Assembly: GCA_025965125.1 (NCBI GenBank)
Contig: JAOPXM010000105.1
Span: 1 to 34,938 of the forward strand
DNA length: 34,938 bases
From: Nocardioides sp.
GTDB lineage: Bacteria > Actinomycetota > Actinomycetes > Propionibacteriales > Nocardioidaceae
Direction: 5' to 3'
In this document: piece after piece, positions 8,820 through 16,849 of the stretch
How positions within the stretch are numbered: position 1 is the stretch's first letter
Layout: every line of letters begins with the position of its first letter
Position numbers and translations under genes: made by a program
The notes under the pieces: generated by a model
Databases searched by the model: none
Seen by the model: only the letters and a program-made list of their open reading frames with translations
What the model was told of the DNA's origin: nothing

Positions 8820-9722
8820 GTGCGGTTACGCCAGCTCGAGTATCTGGTTTCCATCTGCGAGCACGGCTCCTTCAGTGCAGCCGCGCAGCGATTGCTGGTT
8901 GCCCAGCCCTCCCTCTCCCAGCAGATCCGCGCTCTGGAGCGCGAGTTGGGGGCAGAGCTCCTGGAGCGGGGCCGCCACGGGGTATCGCTCACCCCTGCCG
9001 GTCGCGTCTTCCTGCCCCTTGCCCAGGCGGTGCTGGACGCAGCGGACGCCGCACGGGCCTCGGTCGCAGACGTTGTCAGCGGCACGGGTGGCGAACTGCA
9101 CGTCCTCACCATCCGCTCGGTGGCCTCAGGCATCCTCCCGGGCAGCATCGCACGCTGGCACGAGACGCATCCGTCCACCGTCCTGCGCCTCCACGACTAC
9201 TCCCATCGCCGGGACCTGGAGGAGGCGGTGCGCCAAGGGCGTGGCGACCTCGCCATCGGACCCCGGCCCCCTGATTGGGACGGCGACGTGGTCTCGCTCG
9301 GCTTCGAGGACTTGGTCGTGGCCGGTCGTGGCCCGTTCGACGGAAGCGCGGTCGCGGTCGAGGAGCTCGAGGCTGCCAAGTGGGTCCTCTTCGAGCCTGA
9401 ACAGGGGATGTCAGAGGTGCTCGAATGGGTGGCGCGGACCTTCGAGTTCACCCCCACCGTCGCGGCTCGCGTCGGTCAGGTCGCGGCAGCATTGAACCTC
9501 GCCGTGGAGGGTGTGGGTCTCGCAGTCATACCGGCCAATGCCGTGCCGCACGGCTGGCGACATCACGTGCGAACCCTGAAGCCGCCCGTGTACCGCGAGA
9601 TAGTCGCCTACAGCCGCGGCACCATGGCGCAGCTGACACGTCTGTATGTGGACCTGTTGACCTCGGTCGAGCTGCCGTTGACTCCAGCGGAACAGATGCC
9701 CGACGATGCCTTCACCTGTTGA
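8820..9722 (+). CDS. LysR-family transcriptional regulator
   Basis: A 300-aa regulator. Residues 1-60 form the winged helix-turn-helix with the classic pattern LRQLEYLVSICEHGSFSAAAQRLLVAQPSLSQQIRALE. The rest is the periplasmic-binding-like co-inducer domain. The GTG start gives the exact family N-terminus. It is divergent from the Dabb-FAH operon and converges on the DUF3500-adh operon with only 14 bp between. This position and the repeated T-N11-A boxes make it the obvious regulator of the island, probably activating in response to a pathway intermediate and regulating itself. The effector cannot be predicted from the sequence. Confidence 0.93.
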   Translation: MRLRQLEYLVSICEHGSFSAAAQRLLVAQPSLSQQIRALERELGAELLERGRHGVSLTPAGRVFLPLAQAVLDAADAARASVADVVSGTGGELHVLTIRSVASGILPGSIARWHETHPSTVLRLHDYSHRRDLEEAVRQGRGDLAIGPRPPDWDGDVVSLGFEDLVVAGRGPFDGSAVAVEELEAAKWVLFEPEQGMSEVLEWVARTFEFTPTVAARVGQVAAALNLAVEGVGLAVIPANAVPHGWRHHVRTLKPPVYREIVAYSRGTMAQLTRLYVDLLTSVELPLTPAEQMPDDAFTC

Positions 9723-9736
9723 GTGAAGCGGGGTCC

Positions 9737-10921
9737 TCAGCCATGCTGTGAAGTCGCCTGGTGAGAACCCAGCGGATCGAGACCGAAGTCCCCCATCGGG
9801 TCACGCCAGACCGAGTGAGCGTGATTCGCGTCGCGTTGGGTGTTGTCGTACTCGACCAGGAGCCGGGGAGAGCAGAGCCGGTAGTAGTGGGGTGCGCCCG
9901 GCGCGATGTCACCGGCCCAGCCGAAGACAACGCCGTCGAGCACGTCATCGGCCAGGTACAACCGGCGATGCGCCTCGGCGATCGGTTCGGGTGAGCGATC
10001 CGTATAGGTCGCCAGGAGGCTCCTCAGCAGCTCACGCTGGTCCAGGTCCAGCTCGCTCGCAGCAAGGCCCGCAGGTGCTGTTCCGAGCGCCATGCGCTCG
10101 TGATCGGCTCCTGTGTATTCGGACCCTCCTTCCGCGACCTCGTCGATCCGGTCCACCAGCGCCGCGAGCCGCGGGGTTGGCAGCGACCGAAAGAGCTGCT
10201 GCATGTGCATCATCTGGTCACCGGGCTGAACGCGGGCGCGATTCCCGGAAACGATGTCGGAGATCGCTCGAGGATGAAGGAGTGCGAGCTTTCGCTCCGC
10301 GGGCGTGAGGGACTCCATCAGAGTTCGCGCGGCGTCCTCCGTGCCTCCCAGCGGCCTCAGCGTGTCGCCCAGCAGGGGCGACGACGCCGGATCGGCCCCG
10401 AGGAAGCAGGGGGTGACGGCGGCGATGCGCCCCTCACGGACGAGCAGGTTGACCGACACGTGGTGCCCGCCGAACCGCCATCCCCACGTGGACTCACCCG
10501 GGTCGCCGAACACCCGAAGCCAGTACAGGCCCGGATCGCGGCCCCGCTCCCGTCCCCAGTCCGTGTGCCAGCCTTCGAGCTCGTCCAGGACGTTCTCGAG
10601 GCCGAGGACGGTGCACAGAGTCACGTAAGCGGACCGGGTGAGCGCGGTCGAGACCAGCTGCATCACCAGGCTCTGCTGTTGGGGCAAGAGATCACGCAGC
10701 GCAAGGCCACCGTGATCGGTGGGTGTGTAGAACCAGCGCACCCTCTCGGCCTCGACATCTGGATCCGTCAGCGGGGCCCACTGGGACAGGGCACGCTGCT
10801 CGGCTGCCAATGAGTGCAGGAGCTCGACGACGATGCCTGTCATCTTGCCCACGAGAGCCCGCTCGGTGTCGGCCAGGACGTCCGTCGAGGCGTCCCGGAT
10901 CGTCACGTCGTGAGCACTCAT
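9737..10921 (-). CDS. DUF3500 domain protein
   Basis: A 394-aa protein that I recognise as DUF3500 from the blocks WGWRFGGHHVSVNLLV, TPCFLGADPA, LRPLGG near the centre, and the C-terminal LLVEYDNTQRDANHAHSVWRDPMGDFG. DUF3500 proteins have no established biochemical role known to me. The conserved His pairs (GGHH, NHAH) and Asp residues are compatible with a metal site, but that is inference. Start ATG 10921 overlaps the alcohol dehydrogenase stop by 4 nt (ATGA), so it is translationally coupled to it. An in-frame extension to 11266 would overlap that gene and has no family resemblance. No signal peptide is visible, so it is probably cytoplasmic. Confidence 0.85.
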   Translation of the reverse strand: MSAHDVTIRDASTDVLADTERALVGKMTGIVVELLHSLAAEQRALSQWAPLTDPDVEAERVRWFYTPTDHGGLALRDLLPQQQSLVMQLVSTALTRSAYVTLCTVLGLENVLDELEGWHTDWGRERGRDPGLYWLRVFGDPGESTWGWRFGGHHVSVNLLVREGRIAAVTPCFLGADPASSPLLGDTLRPLGGTEDAARTLMESLTPAERKLALLHPRAISDIVSGNRARVQPGDQMMHMQQLFRSLPTPRLAALVDRIDEVAEGGSEYTGADHERMALGTAPAGLAASELDLDQRELLRSLLATYTDRSPEPIAEAHRRLYLADDVLDGVVFGWAGDIAPGAPHYYRLCSPRLLVEYDNTQRDANHAHSVWRDPMGDFGLDPLGSHQATSQHG

Positions 10922-12027
10922 GAGCCCGAAGGGTGACCAGGTGTGTCCTCGGAGATGTCGAGCATCACCTTGATCGCGTCTCCGCGGCGCTCCGCGTAGG
11001 TGTCGAAGGCCTCGGACACCTCCTCCAGGGGGAAATGATGGGTGACGAGGGTCTCGGTCTCCAGTCGTCCCTGACTGGCGAGCGACACTGCCCTGGCGAG
11101 GGAGCCGCTCCCCTCGCCTCGAACCGAGTACAGATTGATGCCGTTCATGACAGCCTCGTTCAAGTTTGCGGTCACGGGGTGCTCGAAGAACCCGACGAGG
11201 ACAACCCGTCCGGCACGCTTGCACATGAGCAGCGCGTCGTCGACAGCAGACGGGGCACCCGAGCACTCCATGACGATGTCCACTCCGTGCCCGTCGCCCA
11301 TCTCCCTGACGCGGCTCACAACGTCGCCGTCACGAGCGTTGAGCACCAGGTCGGCACCGAATGTGTGCCCGAGCTTGAGTCGCGATTCCCTGGTACCGAT
11401 CAGAGCCACCGACTCTGCGCCCAGCTGCTTGGCGACCTGCACTGCGAGAAGGCCGATGGGGCCTGGACCGATCACGGCAACCCGCGCGCCGACGACGAGG
11501 TCGTTCAGCACATCGAAGGCGTGCATCACCGTTCCGACGGTGGTCAGGATCACCCCGGCATCGAAGCCCAGCGAGTCCGGCAGACGATGGAGCGTGGACA
11601 CGTGGTTTCGCGCGTACTCCGCAAAGCCCCCGTTGACTGTCATGCCCTGGGTGCGGTGGCCCTTGTGCTGCTTGCCGTAGTTGAGGCAGTCCGTGTACTT
11701 GCCGTGCAAGCAGTTGGAGCAGCGCATGCATCCCCGATGGGCTTCCGTCACCACCCGGTCCCCGACTGCAAACTCGTCCACGGCGGAGCCGATGGCCGCA
11801 ACGACGCCGGCGTACTCATGGCCAGGCACGAACGTGTCGACCGGTGGCCCGTCTCCCTTGAAGAACTTGCGGGCGCGGATCTTCAGGTCCGTGCCGCACA
11901 GAGACGCGCGGCGTACCTGGACCAGGACGTCCTCGGACCCCAGCTCGGGTACGGGCAGCTCGCGGGCGTGGATCACGCCTGCCGGGCCCAGCACCGCGGC
12001 CGTCATCACGTCCGGAAGCGTTGTCAT
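10918..12027 (-). CDS. Zinc-dependent alcohol dehydrogenase (MDR family, polyol/threonine dehydrogenase-like)
   Basis: A 369-aa medium-chain dehydrogenase. Catalytic-zinc residues C44 (ASLCGTDLK) and H70-E71 (PGHEYAG) and four structural-zinc cysteines (C100, C103, C106, C114) are present. The nucleotide fold has GPGPIG at 187-192. It should oxidise a secondary alcohol or polyol to a ketone with NAD(P)+. ATG 12027 is chosen over an in-frame start at 12051 because GAGGA lies 8 nt before it. It is the first gene of the minus-strand adh-DUF3500 pair, opposite the ten-gene operon, with two LysR boxes in between. The substrate is probably the imported compound or its first breakdown product. Confidence 0.93.
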   Translation of the reverse strand: MTTLPDVMTAAVLGPAGVIHARELPVPELGSEDVLVQVRRASLCGTDLKIRARKFFKGDGPPVDTFVPGHEYAGVVAAIGSAVDEFAVGDRVVTEAHRGCMRCSNCLHGKYTDCLNYGKQHKGHRTQGMTVNGGFAEYARNHVSTLHRLPDSLGFDAGVILTTVGTVMHAFDVLNDLVVGARVAVIGPGPIGLLAVQVAKQLGAESVALIGTRESRLKLGHTFGADLVLNARDGDVVSRVREMGDGHGVDIVMECSGAPSAVDDALLMCKRAGRVVLVGFFEHPVTANLNEAVMNGINLYSVRGEGSGSLARAVSLASQGRLETETLVTHHFPLEEVSEAFDTYAERRGDAIKVMLDISEDTPGHPSGS

Positions 12028-12116
12028 CGTGCAGTTCCTCACTGTCAGCACACGGATGGCTTCTCAGAATGGGGTGCCGTCGAGGCGCTGTCCAAGACCT
12101 CTCTCCCCTCGGTGCC

Positions 12117-12131
12117 ATAGCCGCTGCTTAT
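12117..12131. promoter_or_regulatory. Putative LysR operator (T-N11-A box), copy 2
   Basis: ATAG-CCGCTGC-TTAT, 15 bp with the T-N11-A arrangement, lies in the divergent adh/sdr promoter region. The preceding GCC makes it part of a GCCATAG direct repeat with copy 3, exactly 24 bp away, as expected for a regulator binding two adjacent sites on one DNA face. Confidence 0.6.
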
Positions 12132-12140
12132 GCAACGGCC

Positions 12141-12155
12141 ATAGGCATTTGCTAT
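12141..12155. promoter_or_regulatory. Putative LysR operator (T-N11-A box), copy 3
   Basis: ATAG-GCATTTG-CTAT has perfectly symmetrical 4-bp arms, like copy 1 beside lysR. Together with copy 2 it is bracketed by a further inverted repeat, GTGCCA (12112-12117) and TGGCAC (12159-12164). Confidence 0.65.
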
Positions 12156-12277
12156 CGCTGGCACAGCCGATTGGTCTTTGCGTGACGGGCGCCACAGGGA
12201 CGAAAGTTTCGGTTCACGACACGACGGTCCGCGCCATCGCATCAAGGCCCGAACCGTCTTACCTGGGAGGACAACCC

Positions 12278-13063
12278 ATGGATCTAGGCATCGCCGGCCG
12301 CACCGCGCTGGTCCACGGCGCCGGTGGCGGACTTGGGGGCGCGATCGCCGCCGCCCTGGCCAATGAGGGAGCTGCTGTCGCAGTCGCCGATCTTCGTGGC
12401 GACGCCGCCGAGGCGACGGCGCAGCGGATCCGCGATGCCGGCGGTCGGGCGTTTCCATTGGCTTGGGACCTCGGCGACCTGAGGGTGACCGATGCAAACA
12501 TCAGCCAGATCGAGCAAGAGCTCGGTTCCGTCGACATCTTGGTGAACAACACGGGAGGCCCGCCGCCCACAGCCGTCCTGGGGGTCGACCCAGCACAGTG
12601 GGAGAGCCAGTTCCGGTCGATGGTGATGTCGGTCGTGGCGATCGCCGATCGTGTGGTGCCCGGGATGCGGGAACGTGGCTGGGGGCGTGTGGTGACCAGC
12701 GCGAGCTCCGGTGTGGTTGCGCCCATCCCGAACCTGGGACTGTCCAACTCTCTCCGTGCCGCGCTCGTGGGCTGGTCGAAGACACTCGCTCGCGAGGTCG
12801 GTCCGGATGGCGTGACGTGCAACATCGTGGTGCCGGGCCGCATCGGCACCGCGCGGATTCGTTCCCTCGACGAGAGCAAGGCCGCCCGGGAAGGGCGTTC
12901 GGTCGACGAGGTGAGCGGTGAGAGCGTCGCGTCCATCCCGATCGGCCGGTACGGCGATCCCGCGGAGTACGCCGCTGCCGTGGCCTTCCTGGCGAGCGAA
13001 CCTGCTTCCTACATCACCGGTTCGGTCCTTCGGGTCGACGGTGGCCTGATCCCCAGCATCTGA
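12278..13063 (+). CDS. SDR-family oxidoreductase lacking the canonical YxxxK motif
   Basis: A 261-aa short-chain dehydrogenase-like protein. ATG 12278 is preceded by GGGAGG at a good distance. The cofactor motif is LVHGAGGGLGG (11-21) and the NNAG position reads NNTGGPPP (90-97). The active-site region is SASSGVVAPIPNLGLSNSLR. Aligning on S143 at the usual 13-residue spacing puts S156 where the catalytic Tyr should be and R160 where the Lys should be. The C-terminal ITGSVLRVDGG is typical of the family. It belongs to the SDR subset with S-N-x-x-R in place of Y-x-x-x-K. Whether it reduces or oxidises anything is uncertain. It is the first gene of the ten-gene plus-strand operon. Confidence 0.88.
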   Translation: MDLGIAGRTALVHGAGGGLGGAIAAALANEGAAVAVADLRGDAAEATAQRIRDAGGRAFPLAWDLGDLRVTDANISQIEQELGSVDILVNNTGGPPPTAVLGVDPAQWESQFRSMVMSVVAIADRVVPGMRERGWGRVVTSASSGVVAPIPNLGLSNSLRAALVGWSKTLAREVGPDGVTCNIVVPGRIGTARIRSLDESKAAREGRSVDEVSGESVASIPIGRYGDPAEYAAAVAFLASEPASYITGSVLRVDGGLIPSI

Positions 13064-13081
13064 CCACGAGAGGACGCCGAG

Positions 13082-14014
13082 ATGACCTTGATCGACGCAA
13101 ACACCCGCGGTGTCTACGCCATCGCGCCGACGCCGTTCCACGAGGACGGCGCGCTCGACCTGGCCTCCCTGGACCGGTTGCTCGACTTCTACGGGGAGGC
13201 GGGCGTCAATGGCCTGACCCTGCTCGGTCAGCTGGGCGAGGCGCCGAAACTGACTCACGGCGAGTCTGTCGAAGTGGTGAGGACCGCGATCACCCGGACT
13301 CAGCTCCCCATCGTGGTAGGCGTTTCGGCCCCGGGCTTCGGCTCGATGAAGGCCCTGACCGAGGACGTCATGGCGCTCGGAGCAGCCGGCGTGATGGTCG
13401 CACCCCCCAACACCCTGCGCACCGATGAGCAGATCGTTGGCTACTACGCCGGCGTCGGTCGAGCACTGGGGCCCGACGTGCCGGTGGTCCTCCAGGACTA
13501 TCCACTGACGTTCTCCGTGGTCATGTCGCCGAAGGTCATCGCGCGGATCGCGAACGAGGTGCCCTCGGTCGTCATGCTGAAGCACGAGGACTGGCCCGGA
13601 CTGGAGAAGATCAGCGCCCTGCGAGCCGCCGAGGACACCGGCGACATGCGTCGTCTCTCCATCCTCTGCGGCAACGGTGGCCTCTTCCTCGACTTCGAGA
13701 TGAAGCGCGGAGCCGACGGAGCCATGACCGGCTACTGCTTCCCGGAGCTGCTGGTCGACGTGGTTCGCCTGAACCGCGAGGGCAACGCCGACGAGGCCCA
13801 TGACCTTTTCGACGCGCACCTGCCGCTCATCCGATACGAGCAGCAGGCGGGGACGGGTCTGGCCGTGCGCAAGCACGTCATGGCTCGCCGTGGCCTGCTC
13901 GCGTCCGATGCCCAGAGAGCTCCTGGCCGGGCACTGTCCCCTACCGAGCGAGCGGAGGTCGACTACCTCCTCGAAAGGCTGGGCCGACGCGATCCTCGCG
14001 CCAAGCTCGACTGA
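13082..14014 (+). CDS. Dihydrodipicolinate synthase (DapA/NAL) family aldolase or dehydratase
   Basis: A 310-aa class I aldolase-type TIM barrel. The Schiff-base lysine is K167 (VVMLKHED) and the supporting tyrosine is Y140 (VVLQDYP), both at family spacing. The phosphate or carboxylate loop that reads G-T-T-G-E in true DapA reads GQLGE here (49-53), so lysine biosynthesis is unlikely. A catabolic role such as retro-aldol cleavage or dehydration of a 2-keto-3-deoxy sugar acid is more plausible. It lies 18 bp after the SDR gene in an operon of oxidoreductases and a sugar-type importer, which fits a catabolic keto-acid step. The substrate is not identifiable. Confidence 0.9.
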   Translation: MTLIDANTRGVYAIAPTPFHEDGALDLASLDRLLDFYGEAGVNGLTLLGQLGEAPKLTHGESVEVVRTAITRTQLPIVVGVSAPGFGSMKALTEDVMALGAAGVMVAPPNTLRTDEQIVGYYAGVGRALGPDVPVVLQDYPLTFSVVMSPKVIARIANEVPSVVMLKHEDWPGLEKISALRAAEDTGDMRRLSILCGNGGLFLDFEMKRGADGAMTGYCFPELLVDVVRLNREGNADEAHDLFDAHLPLIRYEQQAGTGLAVRKHVMARRGLLASDAQRAPGRALSPTERAEVDYLLERLGRRDPRAKLD

Positions 14015-14095
14015 CCGGAAATGCCCAACCCCCTGCGGCGAACCGGGTCGCTGTCATCCGAGACACCACGTCTCACCTAAGAAAGGTAGACCCTC

Positions 14096-15190
14096 ATGTT
14101 TCACCGACCGGCATCCGCGAGGACCCTCGTGGCCGTCGCGAGCGCCTTGACGCTCTCGCTGTCACTGGCCGCATGTGGCCGGGGCGCGGGCCAGGCGACC
14201 GACACCCCGTTCAAGTCGCGCATCGACGTACCGACAACCGACACCATGGTCGACGCGTCGCAGTACAAGACGGACGCTCCCTGGACCATCGGCTACAGCG
14301 ATGCTTCCCTGTCCAACTCCGCCCGCGTGACGATCTGGCAGTTCACCCAGTGGGCGGCTTCTGAGTACCCGCAGATCGACAAGGTCGTCCGCACCAACGC
14401 CGATGACAACCCGAACCAGCAGACCTCGGACATCCAGGACCTGGTGTCTCGTGGGGTCGACTGCCTCATCGTCTCAGCGACCTCCACCGACGCCGTGGTT
14501 CCCGCCATCGAAGCGGCGAACGCCAGCGGGATCCCGGTCGTGATCCAGGAGCGCGATGTCGAGACCGACAAGTACACCGTCTTCGTCAACTCCGTCACCC
14601 GCGACATCGGCCGTCTGCAGGCAGAGGCCGTGGCGAAGACGTTGAACGGCAAGGGCAAGGTCGTGCTCCTCGAGGGCCTCGCAGGCTCCGGTCCGGCTGA
14701 GGAGGCACGCAAGGGCCATGAGGAGGTCCTGGCGAAGTACCCAGGCATCGAGGTCCTCGACACCGTCTACTCCGGCTGGGACCGAGCTGTCGGCAAGAGC
14801 ACCATGGAAGACTGGCTCCAGACCTACCCCGAGATCGATGCCGTGATCTCGGACTCGGGAATCCAGAACATGGGTGCCTACGAAGCCGTTGAGGCCGCGG
14901 GACGGACCGACGAGATCAAGGCCTGGACTGGCGACAGCCTGCAGGCCTGGATCCGCCTGGTCAACGAGAAGAAGATCCCGGGCGTCATCGTCAACCGTCC
15001 GCTGCGGTTCGGCGCCATCGCTGTGGATGCCTGCGCCAACCTCCTGGCCGGCAACGACGTCCCCCGCGAGTGGCTCGACCCTGTGGAGGCGCTCGACATG
15101 AACAAGCTTGCGGACTACATCGCGCCCAACACGCCTGGGTCCGACGAGTACTGGGACTGGTGGGACCTGCCGAAGGCGTGGCGGCAGTAG
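14096..15190 (+). CDS. Ribose-type ABC transporter substrate-binding lipoprotein
   Basis: A 364-aa secreted protein with a lipoprotein signal peptide: positively charged start, hydrophobic core (LVAVASALTLSLSL) and lipobox LAAC with C27 as the lipidated residue. The mature part is a type I periplasmic-binding fold of the Peripla_BP_4 family (WTIGYSDASLSNSARVTIW, DDNPNQQTSDIQDLVSRGVD, ASGIPVVIQERDV). It is anchored outside the membrane and delivers ligand to the permeases encoded downstream. Many family ligands are monosaccharides, but the group also binds nucleosides, polyols and autoinducer-2. The gene follows an 81-bp gap with an AAAGGTAG ribosome-binding site. The aromatic C-terminus (YWDWWDLPKAW) is notable. 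Confidence 0.94.
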   Translation: MFHRPASARTLVAVASALTLSLSLAACGRGAGQATDTPFKSRIDVPTTDTMVDASQYKTDAPWTIGYSDASLSNSARVTIWQFTQWAASEYPQIDKVVRTNADDNPNQQTSDIQDLVSRGVDCLIVSATSTDAVVPAIEAANASGIPVVIQERDVETDKYTVFVNSVTRDIGRLQAEAVAKTLNGKGKVVLLEGLAGSGPAEEARKGHEEVLAKYPGIEVLDTVYSGWDRAVGKSTMEDWLQTYPEIDAVISDSGIQNMGAYEAVEAAGRTDEIKAWTGDSLQAWIRLVNEKKIPGVIVNRPLRFGAIAVDACANLLAGNDVPREWLDPVEALDMNKLADYIAPNTPGSDEYWDWWDLPKAWRQ

Positions 15191-15253
15191 TGACCGGCTC
15201 ACCGACCCGCCGAGACCGGCCCAGCAAGGACGCTTGAAGGAGATGACCCAACC

Positions 15254-16849
15254 ATGACCACGACGGCAGATGCTCCGTCTCGTGAGCCTCGACTCCACGA
15301 GCCCGTGACCCTGGAGATACGAAATGTCTCGAAGCGGTTCGGCGTGGTCCAGGCACTGGATGACGTGTCCGTGGCCTTTCACGCTGGCGAGGTGCACGCG
15401 CTGCTCGGTGAGAACGGGGCCGGAAAGTCGACCCTGATCAAGGTCATCGCGGGCGCCCACAGCGCTGACAGCGGTGAGCTGTGGCGAGACGGCGCAGTCC
15501 TCCACCTCAACGGTCCTCGTGGCTCACGGGACGCTGGCATCGCCGTCGTCTATCAGGAGCTGACACTGCTGCCTGCGATGACCGTCGAGGAGAACCTGAT
15601 GCTCGGCCACGAGCCGCGGGGAAGACTCCGCCTCGTCGACGCTCATGAGGTGCGTCGGCGTGCCCAGCAATGCCTTGAGCTGGTGGGGGGCGACATCGAC
15701 CCGGCCGTTCCGGTCGAGCGCCTGTCGATCGCCCAGCGGCAGCTCGTCGAGGTGGCTCATGCGCTCACCCTGGACGCCCGCGTCGTCCTGCTGGACGAGC
15801 CCACGTCCTCGCTGTCCGTCCAGGAGGTGCAGCATCTCCGCGGGGTCATCAGCATGCTCACCGCCAGCGGCGTCGCGGTCGTCCTCGTGACCCATGACCT
15901 CAAGGAGGCTCTGGATCTCGCCGACCGGGTCACTGTGCTCAAGGACGGGAAGGTCACGTTCTCGGGGCTCGTCAGCGAGACCGACGTCAACGACGTCGTG
16001 CGCCGCATGGTGGGCCGGGACCTGGGACACATGTTCCCCACCCGCACCCCTCCCGCTTCCGACGCGGCTGTGGTCCTCGAGGCGCGCGGACTCGTCGTCC
16101 CCGGCTTTGTCGAGGGTGTCGACTTCACGCTGCGAGCGGGCACGGTCACCGGCTTCATCGGCCTCGTGGGCGCCGGACGCAGCGAGGCCGCCCGGGCCCT
16201 GCTGGGAATCGGTGCCGGCCGTCGAGGTGAGGTGTTGCTCGACGGACGCGCCGTGACCATCCGCCATCCCAGCGACGCAGCCCGGCTCGGCATCGGCATG
16301 GTTCCGGAGGACCGCAAGCAAGAGGGGCTGCTGCTCGACGAGAGCATCTACCGCAACATCTCACTGGCGCAGCTGGACCGCCTCACCCGATGGGGGCTGG
16401 TCCGCCGGGGGGCAGAGCGGGCCCTCGCGACGGCGCAGATGGCCTCCCTGCGGATCAAGGCGCCTGACTCGACCACGAAGGTGGGCAACCTGAGTGGTGG
16501 CAACCAGCAGAAAGTCGTCCTGGCAAAGTGGCTGGCCCGCGGTTGCCGGGTGCTCATCCTGGATGAGCCCACGCGAGGGATCGACGTGGGTGCCAAGGCA
16601 GAGATCTACCGGCTGATCCGGGAGCTCGCGGCAGGGGGGACCGCCGTGATGCTGATCTCGTCGGAGATGCCCGAGGTTCTGCACCTCGCTGACGAGGTGA
16701 ACGTGATGGCCCGAGGACGGGTCACCGCGACGTTCGACAACAACGACCCCGCCAGAGACCAGGCAGCGACCGAGGAGGAAGTGGTTCGCCACGCCCTCGC
16801 CCTCGAATCGACGCCGCAGGCAGGCCAACAGGATGAGACGGACTCGTGA
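15254..16849 (+). CDS. Ribose-type ABC transporter, duplicated ATP-binding protein
   Basis: A 531-aa protein with two fused ABC domains, as in RbsA/MglA/XylG. Domain 1 has Walker A GENGAGKS (52-59), the signature-region LSIAQRQLVEV and Walker B VVLLDEPTSSL. Domain 2 has the degenerate Walker A GLVGAGRS typical of this subfamily, then LSGGNQQKVVLAKWLA and ILDEPTRGID. It energises import through the two permeases encoded next. The stop overlaps the next start by 4 nt (GTGA). A GAAGGAG ribosome-binding site precedes the ATG. The gene is complete and of normal length. Confidence 0.96.
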   Translation: MTTTADAPSREPRLHEPVTLEIRNVSKRFGVVQALDDVSVAFHAGEVHALLGENGAGKSTLIKVIAGAHSADSGELWRDGAVLHLNGPRGSRDAGIAVVYQELTLLPAMTVEENLMLGHEPRGRLRLVDAHEVRRRAQQCLELVGGDIDPAVPVERLSIAQRQLVEVAHALTLDARVVLLDEPTSSLSVQEVQHLRGVISMLTASGVAVVLVTHDLKEALDLADRVTVLKDGKVTFSGLVSETDVNDVVRRMVGRDLGHMFPTRTPPASDAAVVLEARGLVVPGFVEGVDFTLRAGTVTGFIGLVGAGRSEAARALLGIGAGRRGEVLLDGRAVTIRHPSDAARLGIGMVPEDRKQEGLLLDESIYRNISLAQLDRLTRWGLVRRGAERALATAQMASLRIKAPDSTTKVGNLSGGNQQKVVLAKWLARGCRVLILDEPTRGIDVGAKAEIYRLIRELAAGGTAVMLISSEMPEVLHLADEVNVMARGRVTATFDNNDPARDQAATEEEVVRHALALESTPQAGQQDETDS

